From positions 1 through 59,631 of the forward strand of contig NZ_WHOA01000172.1 in NCBI RefSeq assembly GCF_013141715.1: a stretch of DNA of 59,631 nucleotides, read 5' to 3'. Source of the stretch: Paenibacillus phytorum. GTDB taxonomy: Bacteria; Bacillota; Bacilli; Paenibacillales; NBRC-103111. Below are positions 53,198-59,631 of this stretch, one piece after another. The notes below the pieces were generated by a model, which worked only from the letters and a program-made list of their open reading frames with translations, was not told where the DNA came from and made no database searches. The position numbers and the translations under genes were made by a program. Within the stretch, counting starts at the first letter, position 1; every line of letters starts with the position of its first letter.

Positions 53198-55519
53198 ATG
53201 CGCTCTTTAAGTTTTCTTAGCAAAATGACCATATTCGGGTTCCTGCTCAGCACGCTGCCGGTTATCTTCATCGGCGCTTTCGCCTTCGTCACCTCGTCGA
53301 GCGAAATTCAAAAGAATGTCAACGAAGGTAAAATGCAGCTAATCACCCAAATCAACTCCAATGTAGAGCAGAAATTAACGACTGTCAACCATACACTTAA
53401 TCAGGTCATCAACTCTACCGTGCTCAAAAAGGCGATGGATATGCCTCTAACTGTAAACGATTTCATGATGTATGACGACCTGCGCAGCGAAATTCGATAT
53501 ATGCAATCTTTCGATACCAAGCTGGAAGATGTCATCTTGATCAATGCCAGGGAAAACTGGATGATTAAGAATTCGGGCTTATACCGCTATGACAGCTACC
53601 CTTATTACGATAAGCTTATGACCCTGATGAACACCCAAGAGAACAGCGTTTGGACGCTTAATCCATCCAAGTGGTTTTTCACGGAAGAAAATGCGCGAAG
53701 CGTTACCTGTGAGTACAGTATTTCTCTGGTTAAAAAGCTGCCCACCACCGGTCTGGAGAAATACGGCTTAGCTCTGGCTAACATTCCTGCCTGCAGTCTG
53801 CAGGATTTGATTCAAAGCGATCCCGAACATCTGGATGATATCCTGATTATCGATGAGCAGAATCGGATTCTCATGCACCCAGATGCAAGCCTCATCGGCA
53901 AATCCATCACCGAAGCTGGGCTTACAGATTTGAAACAGTTAGAGGCGCCAATGGGCCAGTTCTCAGCGGATATTAACGAGAAGCCTTATTCCGTCAGCTT
54001 CCTGCGTTCAAACCTCAACAACTGGACCTATTTATCCTTGACCTCCATCGACAGCTTGACGAAGGAATCCGGTAAAATCGGGATCTATACGATCTATGTA
54101 TGCGTCCTGATGCTGCTCCTCTCCATGGTCCTAGCTTGGCTAGGTTCGCGCAAAATGTATTCGCCGATCCAGCTTCTTTTGAACCAAATCGGAGGGCTTG
54201 TGACCGTGAATCAGAAGCGGAAGGCCAACGAGTTCCAGATGATCAGTGAGCATGTCCATACCTTGTTCCAATCGAAGTCCCAACTGGAAAGAGAAGTCCA
54301 CCAGCATATCGGCCAGGTAAGGACGTTTTTCTTAATCAAGGCTTTTCAAGGGCACATCAAACAGAGCGAGCTGCTGGAGAAATTGGCGCAATTCGGCTAT
54401 AACAAGCACATTGAAGAGTGGAAAACGATGTCTGTGATCACGATGCAGATCGATTCTATCGACAATACGCGTTACGAAAAACGGGATATTGAGCTGCTGC
54501 TCTTCGCTGTGCACAATATGATCGAGGAGCTGATTCCTTCGCAGCAGCGCCTCGCTCCCATCATTATTGACCAAACCGTGGTCACCTTGATTGGTAGTGT
54601 CGATAGCGAAGAAGCTGCCTTTCGCAATACGTTATATGCATTAACCGAGCAGATGCAGCAGCATATCTATAGCTTTCTGAATCTCCACGTAAGCATTGGG
54701 ATGAGTCTCCCAATTCAAGCCTTCTCGCAGATGTCGATTGCCTATCGGGAAGGTCTGGAGGCTTTGAAGCATCGCATCAAGCTGGGTGAGGGCATCATCA
54801 TTCAATACGAAAATATTAACTCAGGGAAGCATTACTTGAATTTGAACTATCCGAAGCCGATCGAGAATGAATTGATTGATGCGATCAAGCTTGCCGAAAA
54901 GGATAAGTCCAAAGAGCTGCTGAAGCAGCTGCTGCAAGCAGTATTCGCAGCTCCGCTGACGCCGCAGGAGTATCAAATTCCACTGGCACGGCTGCTCAAC
55001 AACCTGCTTATGGTGATGCAGGAATCCGGAATCAGCTTGAATCAGATTCATCCGAACAAAGGGTCCCTCTTCGAGGAGCTCCTGAATTTGCATATGACAG
55101 CCGAAATCGAGGACTGGTTCTGGACAGAGGTCATTCACCCGCTGATTCGCATTTATCGCGACCGGCAGGATGCCCAGTACCACAACATTTCCGAGAAGAT
55201 TATTGATCTCGTGCAGCACTATTACGATACCGACCTGACGCTTGAGGAGTGCGCCTCCCGGCTGCATTATAACGCGAATTATTTGAGCAGTATTTTCCGC
55301 AAAGAAACGAACTGTTCGTTCAGTGACTACTTGTCGACCTACCGGTTCAACATGGCTAAGAAATGGCTGTCCGAAACCGATATGCCGATCAAAGATATTT
55401 CTTCCAAGCTGCGCTATAACAATTCGCAAAATTTCATCCGTTCGTTCCGCAAGCAAGAAGGATTAACCCCCGGCCAGTTTCGGGACAAAAAGAAAGAAGG
55501 CACGGCACCTAATCCATAG
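53198..55519 (+). CDS. Membrane-anchored AraC-family regulator (YesN-like)
   Basis: The protein is 773 aa from the ATG at 53198; a GTG at 53186 is the alternative. A membrane helix (~10-30) is followed by an extracytoplasmic cache-like domain (~35-290), a second helix (~292-315) and a cytoplasmic region. The C-terminal AraC domain (~665-765) has LTLEECASRLHYNANYLSSIFRKETN and IKDISSKLRYNNSQNFIRSFRKQEG. It likely senses an extracellular sugar, perhaps via the divergent binding protein, and acts at the ATGATTATC repeats in front of that gene and of the importer operon at 45-48.5 kb. The target assignment is inferred from the shared motif. Confidence 0.9.
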   Translation: MRSLSFLSKMTIFGFLLSTLPVIFIGAFAFVTSSSEIQKNVNEGKMQLITQINSNVEQKLTTVNHTLNQVINSTVLKKAMDMPLTVNDFMMYDDLRSEIRYMQSFDTKLEDVILINARENWMIKNSGLYRYDSYPYYDKLMTLMNTQENSVWTLNPSKWFFTEENARSVTCEYSISLVKKLPTTGLEKYGLALANIPACSLQDLIQSDPEHLDDILIIDEQNRILMHPDASLIGKSITEAGLTDLKQLEAPMGQFSADINEKPYSVSFLRSNLNNWTYLSLTSIDSLTKESGKIGIYTIYVCVLMLLLSMVLAWLGSRKMYSPIQLLLNQIGGLVTVNQKRKANEFQMISEHVHTLFQSKSQLEREVHQHIGQVRTFFLIKAFQGHIKQSELLEKLAQFGYNKHIEEWKTMSVITMQIDSIDNTRYEKRDIELLLFAVHNMIEELIPSQQRLAPIIIDQTVVTLIGSVDSEEAAFRNTLYALTEQMQQHIYSFLNLHVSIGMSLPIQAFSQMSIAYREGLEALKHRIKLGEGIIIQYENINSGKHYLNLNYPKPIENELIDAIKLAEKDKSKELLKQLLQAVFAAPLTPQEYQIPLARLLNNLLMVMQESGISLNQIHPNKGSLFEELLNLHMTAEIEDWFWTEVIHPLIRIYRDRQDAQYHNISEKIIDLVQHYYDTDLTLEECASRLHYNANYLSSIFRKETNCSFSDYLSTYRFNMAKKWLSETDMPIKDISSKLRYNNSQNFIRSFRKQEGLTPGQFRDKKKEGTAPNP

Positions 55520-55535
55520 GTTCCTTGCCTTCTTT
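55494..55535 (+). terminator. Rho-independent terminator
   Basis: AAAGAAGGC...GG.ACCTA pairs with TAGGT.CC..GCCTTCTTT across the regulator stop codon. A second hairpin, CCTAGC/GCTAGG (55549-55567), overlaps the end of the convergent 94-aa gene. Confidence 0.65.
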
Positions 55536-55562
55536 ACTTGTTCTAATCCTAGCAACCAAAAG

Positions 55563-55847
55563 CTAGGTTGTTGGTTTGACCGCTGCTTTGAGTGCAGCAC
55601 GATTATCCCATAGAAACGATACCACGCTGTTACGTTCCTCAAAGAACGATTCATTCTCATCTACATAGTCTTGGCCAACTCCATGAACGCTGAAACGATC
55701 ATCCGAGTAGTTCATCAAAGTCCATTGTCCTCCGCGTTTGTTGTCAGCAAATACTAGGTATAGTTTCTCTCCTGAAGCGTCCCATTTGGCAAACGATGAA
55801 AAATTGTCCAAAATCTCACCAATGTCGTTTTTCTTTTTGATTTGCAT
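55563..55847 (-). CDS. Small hypothetical protein (94 aa)
   Basis: Not recognised. The protein is soluble, with a helical start (KKKNDIGEILDNFSSFAKW) and a beta-like middle (KLYLVFADNKRGGQWTLMNY). It then ends in a helix with FLWDNRAALKAAV. No signal peptide or metal motif is present. AGAGAGG precedes the ATG. It follows the 161-aa gene by 26 bases, so the two form an operon. Confidence 0.7.
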   Translation of the reverse strand: MQIKKKNDIGEILDNFSSFAKWDASGEKLYLVFADNKRGGQWTLMNYSDDRFSVHGVGQDYVDENESFFEERNSVVSFLWDNRAALKAAVKPTT

Positions 55848-55873
55848 GATCGTATCCTCTCTTTCATTTATTG

Positions 55874-56359
55874 TTAGGCAAGTTTACTCAAAAGCACTGT
55901 TTCTGTTGTTTCCGTTTCTGTTTCCTGAAGCTTGATTTTCCACGCCATTTTATGTTGTGAAACGGTTAAAAATATGTGCTTATAGCCTTCTGATATCGTC
56001 AAAACTGGTTTACCGTATACAAGTGACTGAGACAAATGGTAGGTTGATTGTTCCACAGCTTTCATAGTGTCACTCTGTTTCCGCAGAGTAATAAGCAGCT
56101 GCATACGACCAAACACCCTAAATTGGTTACAGCACTCTGTATGATCTACATCATACCAATCCATTTTTTCAACTTCTTGAACCGTAAAAACGTGGGAGTC
56201 CCCTAATTCATTTTCTAACGTAATTTCATTAAGCTGGATGTTGGTTTGGTCTAATCCGTATGCAACCTGTTCTAAGGCCTGCTTTTTCGTTTGGGCTTGA
56301 ATGAGGTATGAAATGTTAGCATGGAAGGTTGCCTCTGCGATATAGTCTTCTTGTTCCAT
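55874..56359 (-). CDS. Hypothetical protein (161 aa)
   Basis: Not recognised. The N-terminus (YIAEATFHANISYLIQAQTKKQALEQVAYGLD) looks like one DpnD/PcfM-like small alpha-beta unit: a strand, then a helix with a KKQALEQ turn, then ITLENELGDSHVFTV. The second half is beta-rich. Such units are common on mobile elements, but nothing else mobile is adjacent. AAAGGGG precedes the ATG; first gene of a two-gene operon. Bases 56360-56496 hold its promoter region. Confidence 0.7.
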   Translation of the reverse strand: MEQEDYIAEATFHANISYLIQAQTKKQALEQVAYGLDQTNIQLNEITLENELGDSHVFTVQEVEKMDWYDVDHTECCNQFRVFGRMQLLITLRKQSDTMKAVEQSTYHLSQSLVYGKPVLTISEGYKHIFLTVSQHKMAWKIKLQETETETTETVLLSKLA

Positions 56360-56496
56360 TTCCCCTTTGAATCTCCTTTAAATTCGTGATGTGTTGTGTC
56401 TATGGACAAGAAAATACTATAAGAAAATGGGTAAAAAGGTTGTCATTCCGTAGGGGTGGATTTTAGGAACCTTTGTCGAATTAATTTTTACTGGTA

Positions 56497-56532
56497 TAAA
56501 AAGAAAAAGGACACGCCTAGAAGGTGGCCGTG
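56497..56532 (-). terminator. Terminator of the isomerase/oxidoreductase operon
   Basis: On the minus strand CAC-G-GCC pairs with GGC-GTG, followed by TCCTTTTTCTTTTT. It lies about 95 bases past the isomerase stop. Confidence 0.6.
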
Positions 56533-56626
56533 AACACTTGCGCTAGCAAGCTTCTTCATCACGTCTATGCCATCCTCACTCAAGGCGAGCCCATCTTATT
56601 TAACCTTTACCTTCTATGTAACAAAA

Positions 56627-57463
56627 TCAAATCCCAGCTGCCGCATACACTTTATCAAAACCGGCTTTGGAACGTTGAACTAAGCTCTCGGGGGATTCTG
56701 TCGGCGGCGTTGCCGTCAATATTTCCTGAGAGATAGCCCCCTTATAACCAATACGCTGCAGCCCTTGCAGGAAGCCTGCCAAGTCGATTACACCCTCACC
56801 TGGGTATAAACGTGCATTATCCAGCACTTCTTCCACGGGAACGTCTGGCGCGTCGTTGATGTGGACATGCACGATCTGCTCGGCGCGAAGCTTCTCAATA
56901 TCGGCCACCGTTAGCCCATTCGTGTACCAATGGTACGCGTCGAACAATAAGCCTACATTGCTCTCACCAATGGCATCGATCCAATCCAACGTTTCATCCA
57001 GTGTCCAAATAAACGGATGCTTCCAGTGGGTACGCAGATGATGCGGACCCACGAACTCTAGTCCAAGACGGATGCCGTAGGCACCTAGGATTTGAGCACA
57101 AGTACGCAATCTGCGTGTAGCTAACGCCATGAAATGCGCAGCGCCCAAATCTGTTGAAGGTAACACATACGTGCAGCAGCTCGTACATCCAAGTGCAGCA
57201 GCAGCGGCTGCTGCTTGTGTCAGCTTCGGCAAGTCTGCACGGAAAGTCTCTTCCGATCCTCGCCATTCAACCGGCAAACCGATGGAACCAATGACGAGGC
57301 CATGTTTCTGAAGCATCTCACGTGCCCCATCTACACTGTAGCTCTCTACTAAACCAAGTGCGTCGATATCGACGGCTTGAAAGCCATATTTTGCCGCTAA
57401 CTCTATGAATTGTTCGTTGCTTTCAAGCTTACCAAGTCCAGCCCCTGTTAATCCTCTAAGCAT
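56627..57463 (-). CDS. Sugar phosphate isomerase/epimerase (TIM barrel)
   Basis: A 278-aa AP-endonuclease-2/xylose-isomerase-like TIM barrel. Likely metal-site residues lie in LGLEFVGPHH (E), LLFDAYHWY (D, H), VHVHINDAPD (H, D) and ISQEILTA (E). Members epimerise or dehydrate keto-sugars and inositol derivatives. GGAGGG sits seven bases before the ATG at 57463. It follows the oxidoreductase gene by 22 bases, so the two probably act in sequence on one sugar or inositol. Confidence 0.9.
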   Translation of the reverse strand: MLRGLTGAGLGKLESNEQFIELAAKYGFQAVDIDALGLVESYSVDGAREMLQKHGLVIGSIGLPVEWRGSEETFRADLPKLTQAAAAAAALGCTSCCTYVLPSTDLGAAHFMALATRRLRTCAQILGAYGIRLGLEFVGPHHLRTHWKHPFIWTLDETLDWIDAIGESNVGLLFDAYHWYTNGLTVADIEKLRAEQIVHVHINDAPDVPVEEVLDNARLYPGEGVIDLAGFLQGLQRIGYKGAISQEILTATPPTESPESLVQRSKAGFDKVYAAAGI

Positions 57464-57485
57464 GTTCATCCCTCCAAGTGTGATG

Positions 57486-58562
57486 TTATTCGTTCCAGTT
57501 CAGCTTCACTTCATTCCCAGTTCGTGAAGATTCGTAAATGGCATCGAGAATTAAATTGTTCGTATAGCCGGAGAGTGCTGAAGTAATCGGTTGTTTGCCT
57601 TCGCGAATGCAATCTAGGAAATGAAGGCTGAGGCGCAGACGTTCACCCTCGTCATCATCCGGTTTCTTCAGATCGGTCTCGATCGCTTTGTTAAACTTCT
57701 CTGTTAACAGCTTACCGTTAGCTCCGCGATAGCTCGCTCCGCCTTCTGTTCCCATCAGGTGAACGAACGGTGTATTGTCCGTATCCATATGCACGGCCCA
57801 GCTTACTTCCAGCGTCAGCGTGCTGCCATCTTCCATGCGAATCAAAGCAGTAGCCAAATCTTCAACGTCGTACGTACCGTTCCAGTTCGGTGTACCCCAT
57901 GTTCCGATTCCTTTGCGACGAGGCCCGAATTCGGCATACGTAGCGCCCGATACCGATACTGGCTTCGGATTCCCCATCAAGTAGAGGGCAAGATCCAGCA
58001 TATGAACGCCAATATCAATCAGCGGGCCCCCGCCTGACTCCTCCATTTTCGTAAACCAAGTGCCCCAACCAGGAATACCCTTGCGGCGGAACCAACCTGT
58101 TTTCGCAGTATAAATTTTGCCTAACTCACCGGCATCGACCTGCTCCTTGATCTGAAGGGGCACGGATTCCCAGCGCATTTGGTGACCAATCATGACGACT
58201 TTATCTGATGCTTGACTGGCCTTGTAAATTTGTTTGGCCGCTTCCGCATTAATACCCATCGGCTTCTCAATCAGCACATGCTTGCCTGCTTCAATCGCTT
58301 GTACAGCAAGCGAAGCATGGTGCATATTAGGCACGCCGATAATAACAGCGTCTACATTCGCACTTTGTATAAGTTCTTCAGGGGTAGCTGGCACGTAAGC
58401 AATACCGTGTTCCTGCGCGCGTGCTTCCGCGAGTGGCAGATAGGCATCCGTAATCGCCGTAATTTCACATAAATTGGCCAGCTTCGAAAATTCACGAATG
58501 TGGACCCCGCCAATATTTCCCGCTCCAATAATACCTACTCTAATTTTGTTAACGCTTTCCAC
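57486..58562 (-). CDS. Gfo/Idh/MocA-family oxidoreductase
   Basis: The 358-aa protein has a Rossmann fold with VGIIGAGNIGGVH (~10-22), the EKPMGINA motif near 98-105 and the catalytic-type DIGVHMLDLAL segment (D181, H185 by position). Substrates of the family are sugars and cyclitols. The GTG start has GGAGG eight bases ahead. First gene of the operon with the isomerase, diverging from the AraC gene. Confidence 0.92.
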   Translation of the reverse strand: MESVNKIRVGIIGAGNIGGVHIREFSKLANLCEITAITDAYLPLAEARAQEHGIAYVPATPEELIQSANVDAVIIGVPNMHHASLAVQAIEAGKHVLIEKPMGINAEAAKQIYKASQASDKVVMIGHQMRWESVPLQIKEQVDAGELGKIYTAKTGWFRRKGIPGWGTWFTKMEESGGGPLIDIGVHMLDLALYLMGNPKPVSVSGATYAEFGPRRKGIGTWGTPNWNGTYDVEDLATALIRMEDGSTLTLEVSWAVHMDTDNTPFVHLMGTEGGASYRGANGKLLTEKFNKAIETDLKKPDDDEGERLRLSLHFLDCIREGKQPITSALSGYTNNLILDAIYESSRTGNEVKLNWNE

Positions 58563-58684
58563 TGTTCGTTCCTCCTCATATGCACATCCTGTTCGATCTC
58601 CTTTTATGGTAAAATAAGTGCAGCAAGAAGTCGTACCGTTATTTCGGAAAACGTCCCATTTTTTCGAAGGAGATCAGCCTCACT

Positions 58685-59581
58685 ATGACGTACTTTCCCG
58701 ATTATCTTAAAACGTATCCCAATATGGATTCGTCTTTCCCTTTTCACTTCAGCAGGAATACGCTCGACCGTGGCTTTCGGGCACATCGCCATGATTACCT
58801 AGAGTTCTCTTATGTCGTCAATGGCCGAGGAACAGAATCCATAAATGATGTGAAACATACGATGACACCAGGCACTTTTACATTCGTACTGCCCTATCAG
58901 GTGCATGAAATTTTCACAGATCCGGGTGAGCATCTAGTCCTGTTCAACTGCTCTTTCAGTATGGACCTGCTAATGGAGCCAGGGAACGATCAAGGCTTGT
59001 CCGGCCTGTTTAATGATACGAATACCCTGCCAGGCTATGTCCAGCTGAGTGGGCAAGATCAACAGCAAATGAGTGCTCTCATTGAAGATATGTACAAAGA
59101 GTACAACGCAAACGAACGCTACAGGCAGACGCTGCTAAAAGCGAGACTGAAGGAAATTCTTGTTCGGTTCGATCGTTATCGTTGGAAACAAGCTGGACAG
59201 GCTGAAACTACGGACATCGCGCCGCTTTCAGGGGCTAAAACGAGTCCTTCCGTGTGGCCTATCATTCACTACATCCACCGTAACTATCAAGAGGATTTGG
59301 CCTTGTCTGACCTCGCGACACGGTTCACGATGAGTGTATCCCGCATCAGCGAGGTCATTAAACAAACGACCGGCCAAACGTTCGTTCATTTCCTGCACGA
59401 TCTGCGTCTGCGCCATGCGTGCAGTCTACTTGTATCCACAGACATGAGCGTGACGGAGATTGCCTTGGAGGTCGGGTACGGTTCGTACAAGACATTTTCT
59501 CGCATTTTTCGAGAAAGCAAAGGCATCGTGCCGAAGGACTATCGCAAAGCCGAGTATGGTCGACGAGTGACACAAGGATAG
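58685..59581 (+). CDS. AraC-family regulator with cupin-like N-domain
   Basis: This 298-aa protein has a cupin-like sensor (HRHDYLEFSYVVNGRGTESI, MTPGTFTFVLPYQVHEIF) and a C-terminal AraC domain (~195-292: LALSDLATRFTMSVSRISEVIKQTTG and VTEIALEVGYGSYKTFSRIFRESKG). GGAG lies 12 bases ahead of the ATG. It diverges from the oxidoreductase/isomerase operon across 122 bases and probably controls it. Confidence 0.9.
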   Translation: MTYFPDYLKTYPNMDSSFPFHFSRNTLDRGFRAHRHDYLEFSYVVNGRGTESINDVKHTMTPGTFTFVLPYQVHEIFTDPGEHLVLFNCSFSMDLLMEPGNDQGLSGLFNDTNTLPGYVQLSGQDQQQMSALIEDMYKEYNANERYRQTLLKARLKEILVRFDRYRWKQAGQAETTDIAPLSGAKTSPSVWPIIHYIHRNYQEDLALSDLATRFTMSVSRISEVIKQTTGQTFVHFLHDLRLRHACSLLVSTDMSVTEIALEVGYGSYKTFSRIFRESKGIVPKDYRKAEYGRRVTQG

Positions 59582-59600
59582 ACGACTGCCAGCGAAAGCC

Positions 59601-59631
59601 TGCTGAGAAGCCGAAAAAGGACTTCTCAGCA
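59601..59631 (+). terminator. Terminator hairpin at window edge
   Basis: TGCTGAGAAG and CTTCTCAGCA form a 10-bp stem after the AraC stop. Any U run lies beyond the window. Confidence 0.6.

Noticed and set aside
54821..55456. 211-codon minus-strand frame antisense to the YesN-like regulator
   Set aside because: It mirrors the conserved AraC domain on the other strand and has no independent support.

Overview
The window looks like a chromosomal segment of a Paenibacillus-type Firmicute. The signs are strong AGGAGG-type ribosome binding sites, LplB/LplC-type sugar permeases with lipoprotein binding proteins, YesN-like membrane AraC regulators, several GH105-type hydrolases, and intergenic palindromic repeats. 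This assignment rests on gene content; no rRNA, tRNA, CRISPR array or intact transposase was seen.

1-9.1 kb is a guanidine-nitrogen module. A leftward operon encodes two DUF1989 proteins (UAAP1/UAAP2, carboxyguanidine deiminase type), a biotin-dependent urea/guanidine carboxylase and allophanate hydrolase. A rightward APC permease diverges from it. Each transcript has its own guanidine-I (ykkC) riboswitch followed by a terminator, so uptake and breakdown should respond to the same ligand.

9.1-17.9 kb holds two two-component systems. The first (leftward) diverges from a pair of fused ATPase-permease ABC proteins in A+T-richer DNA that looks acquired, probably for peptide-antibiotic detoxification. 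The second sits next to a small secreted protein with two similar helical repeats.

18-23.3 kb is a mosaic: an rlmH remnant abutting a 278-bp dispersed repeat, an array of four GTTGTA-N5-TACAAC palindromes, a Gfo/Idh/MocA oxidoreductase, an ArsR/SRPBCC pair behind a promoter with two operator-like palindromes and a collapsed gene remnant, and an HxlR-regulated LigB-type dioxygenase with DoxX.

23.3-49 kb is largely carbohydrate acquisition: a membrane AraC regulator next to two tandem secreted GH-A-like proteins (911 and 1523 aa); an AraC regulator diverging from a GH105-like hydrolase; an ABC importer with an unrecognised 587-aa toroid-type protein; a short housekeeping-like stretch (AraC/GyrI regulator, PPP phosphatase, internally deleted alpha/beta hydrolase); and a second ABC importer operon ending in a GH105 hydrolase.

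49-59.6 kb carries a TPR/SMI1 protein, a second copy of the dispersed repeat abutting a membrane-protein fragment, an orphan solute-binding protein diverging from a YesN-like regulator, two small hypotheticals, and a sugar isomerase/oxidoreductase pair diverging from an AraC regulator. A direct repeat ATGATTATC with a 19-bp period lies upstream of both the orphan binding-protein gene and the 45-48.5 kb importer operon, suggesting that the regulator at 53.2 kb controls both.
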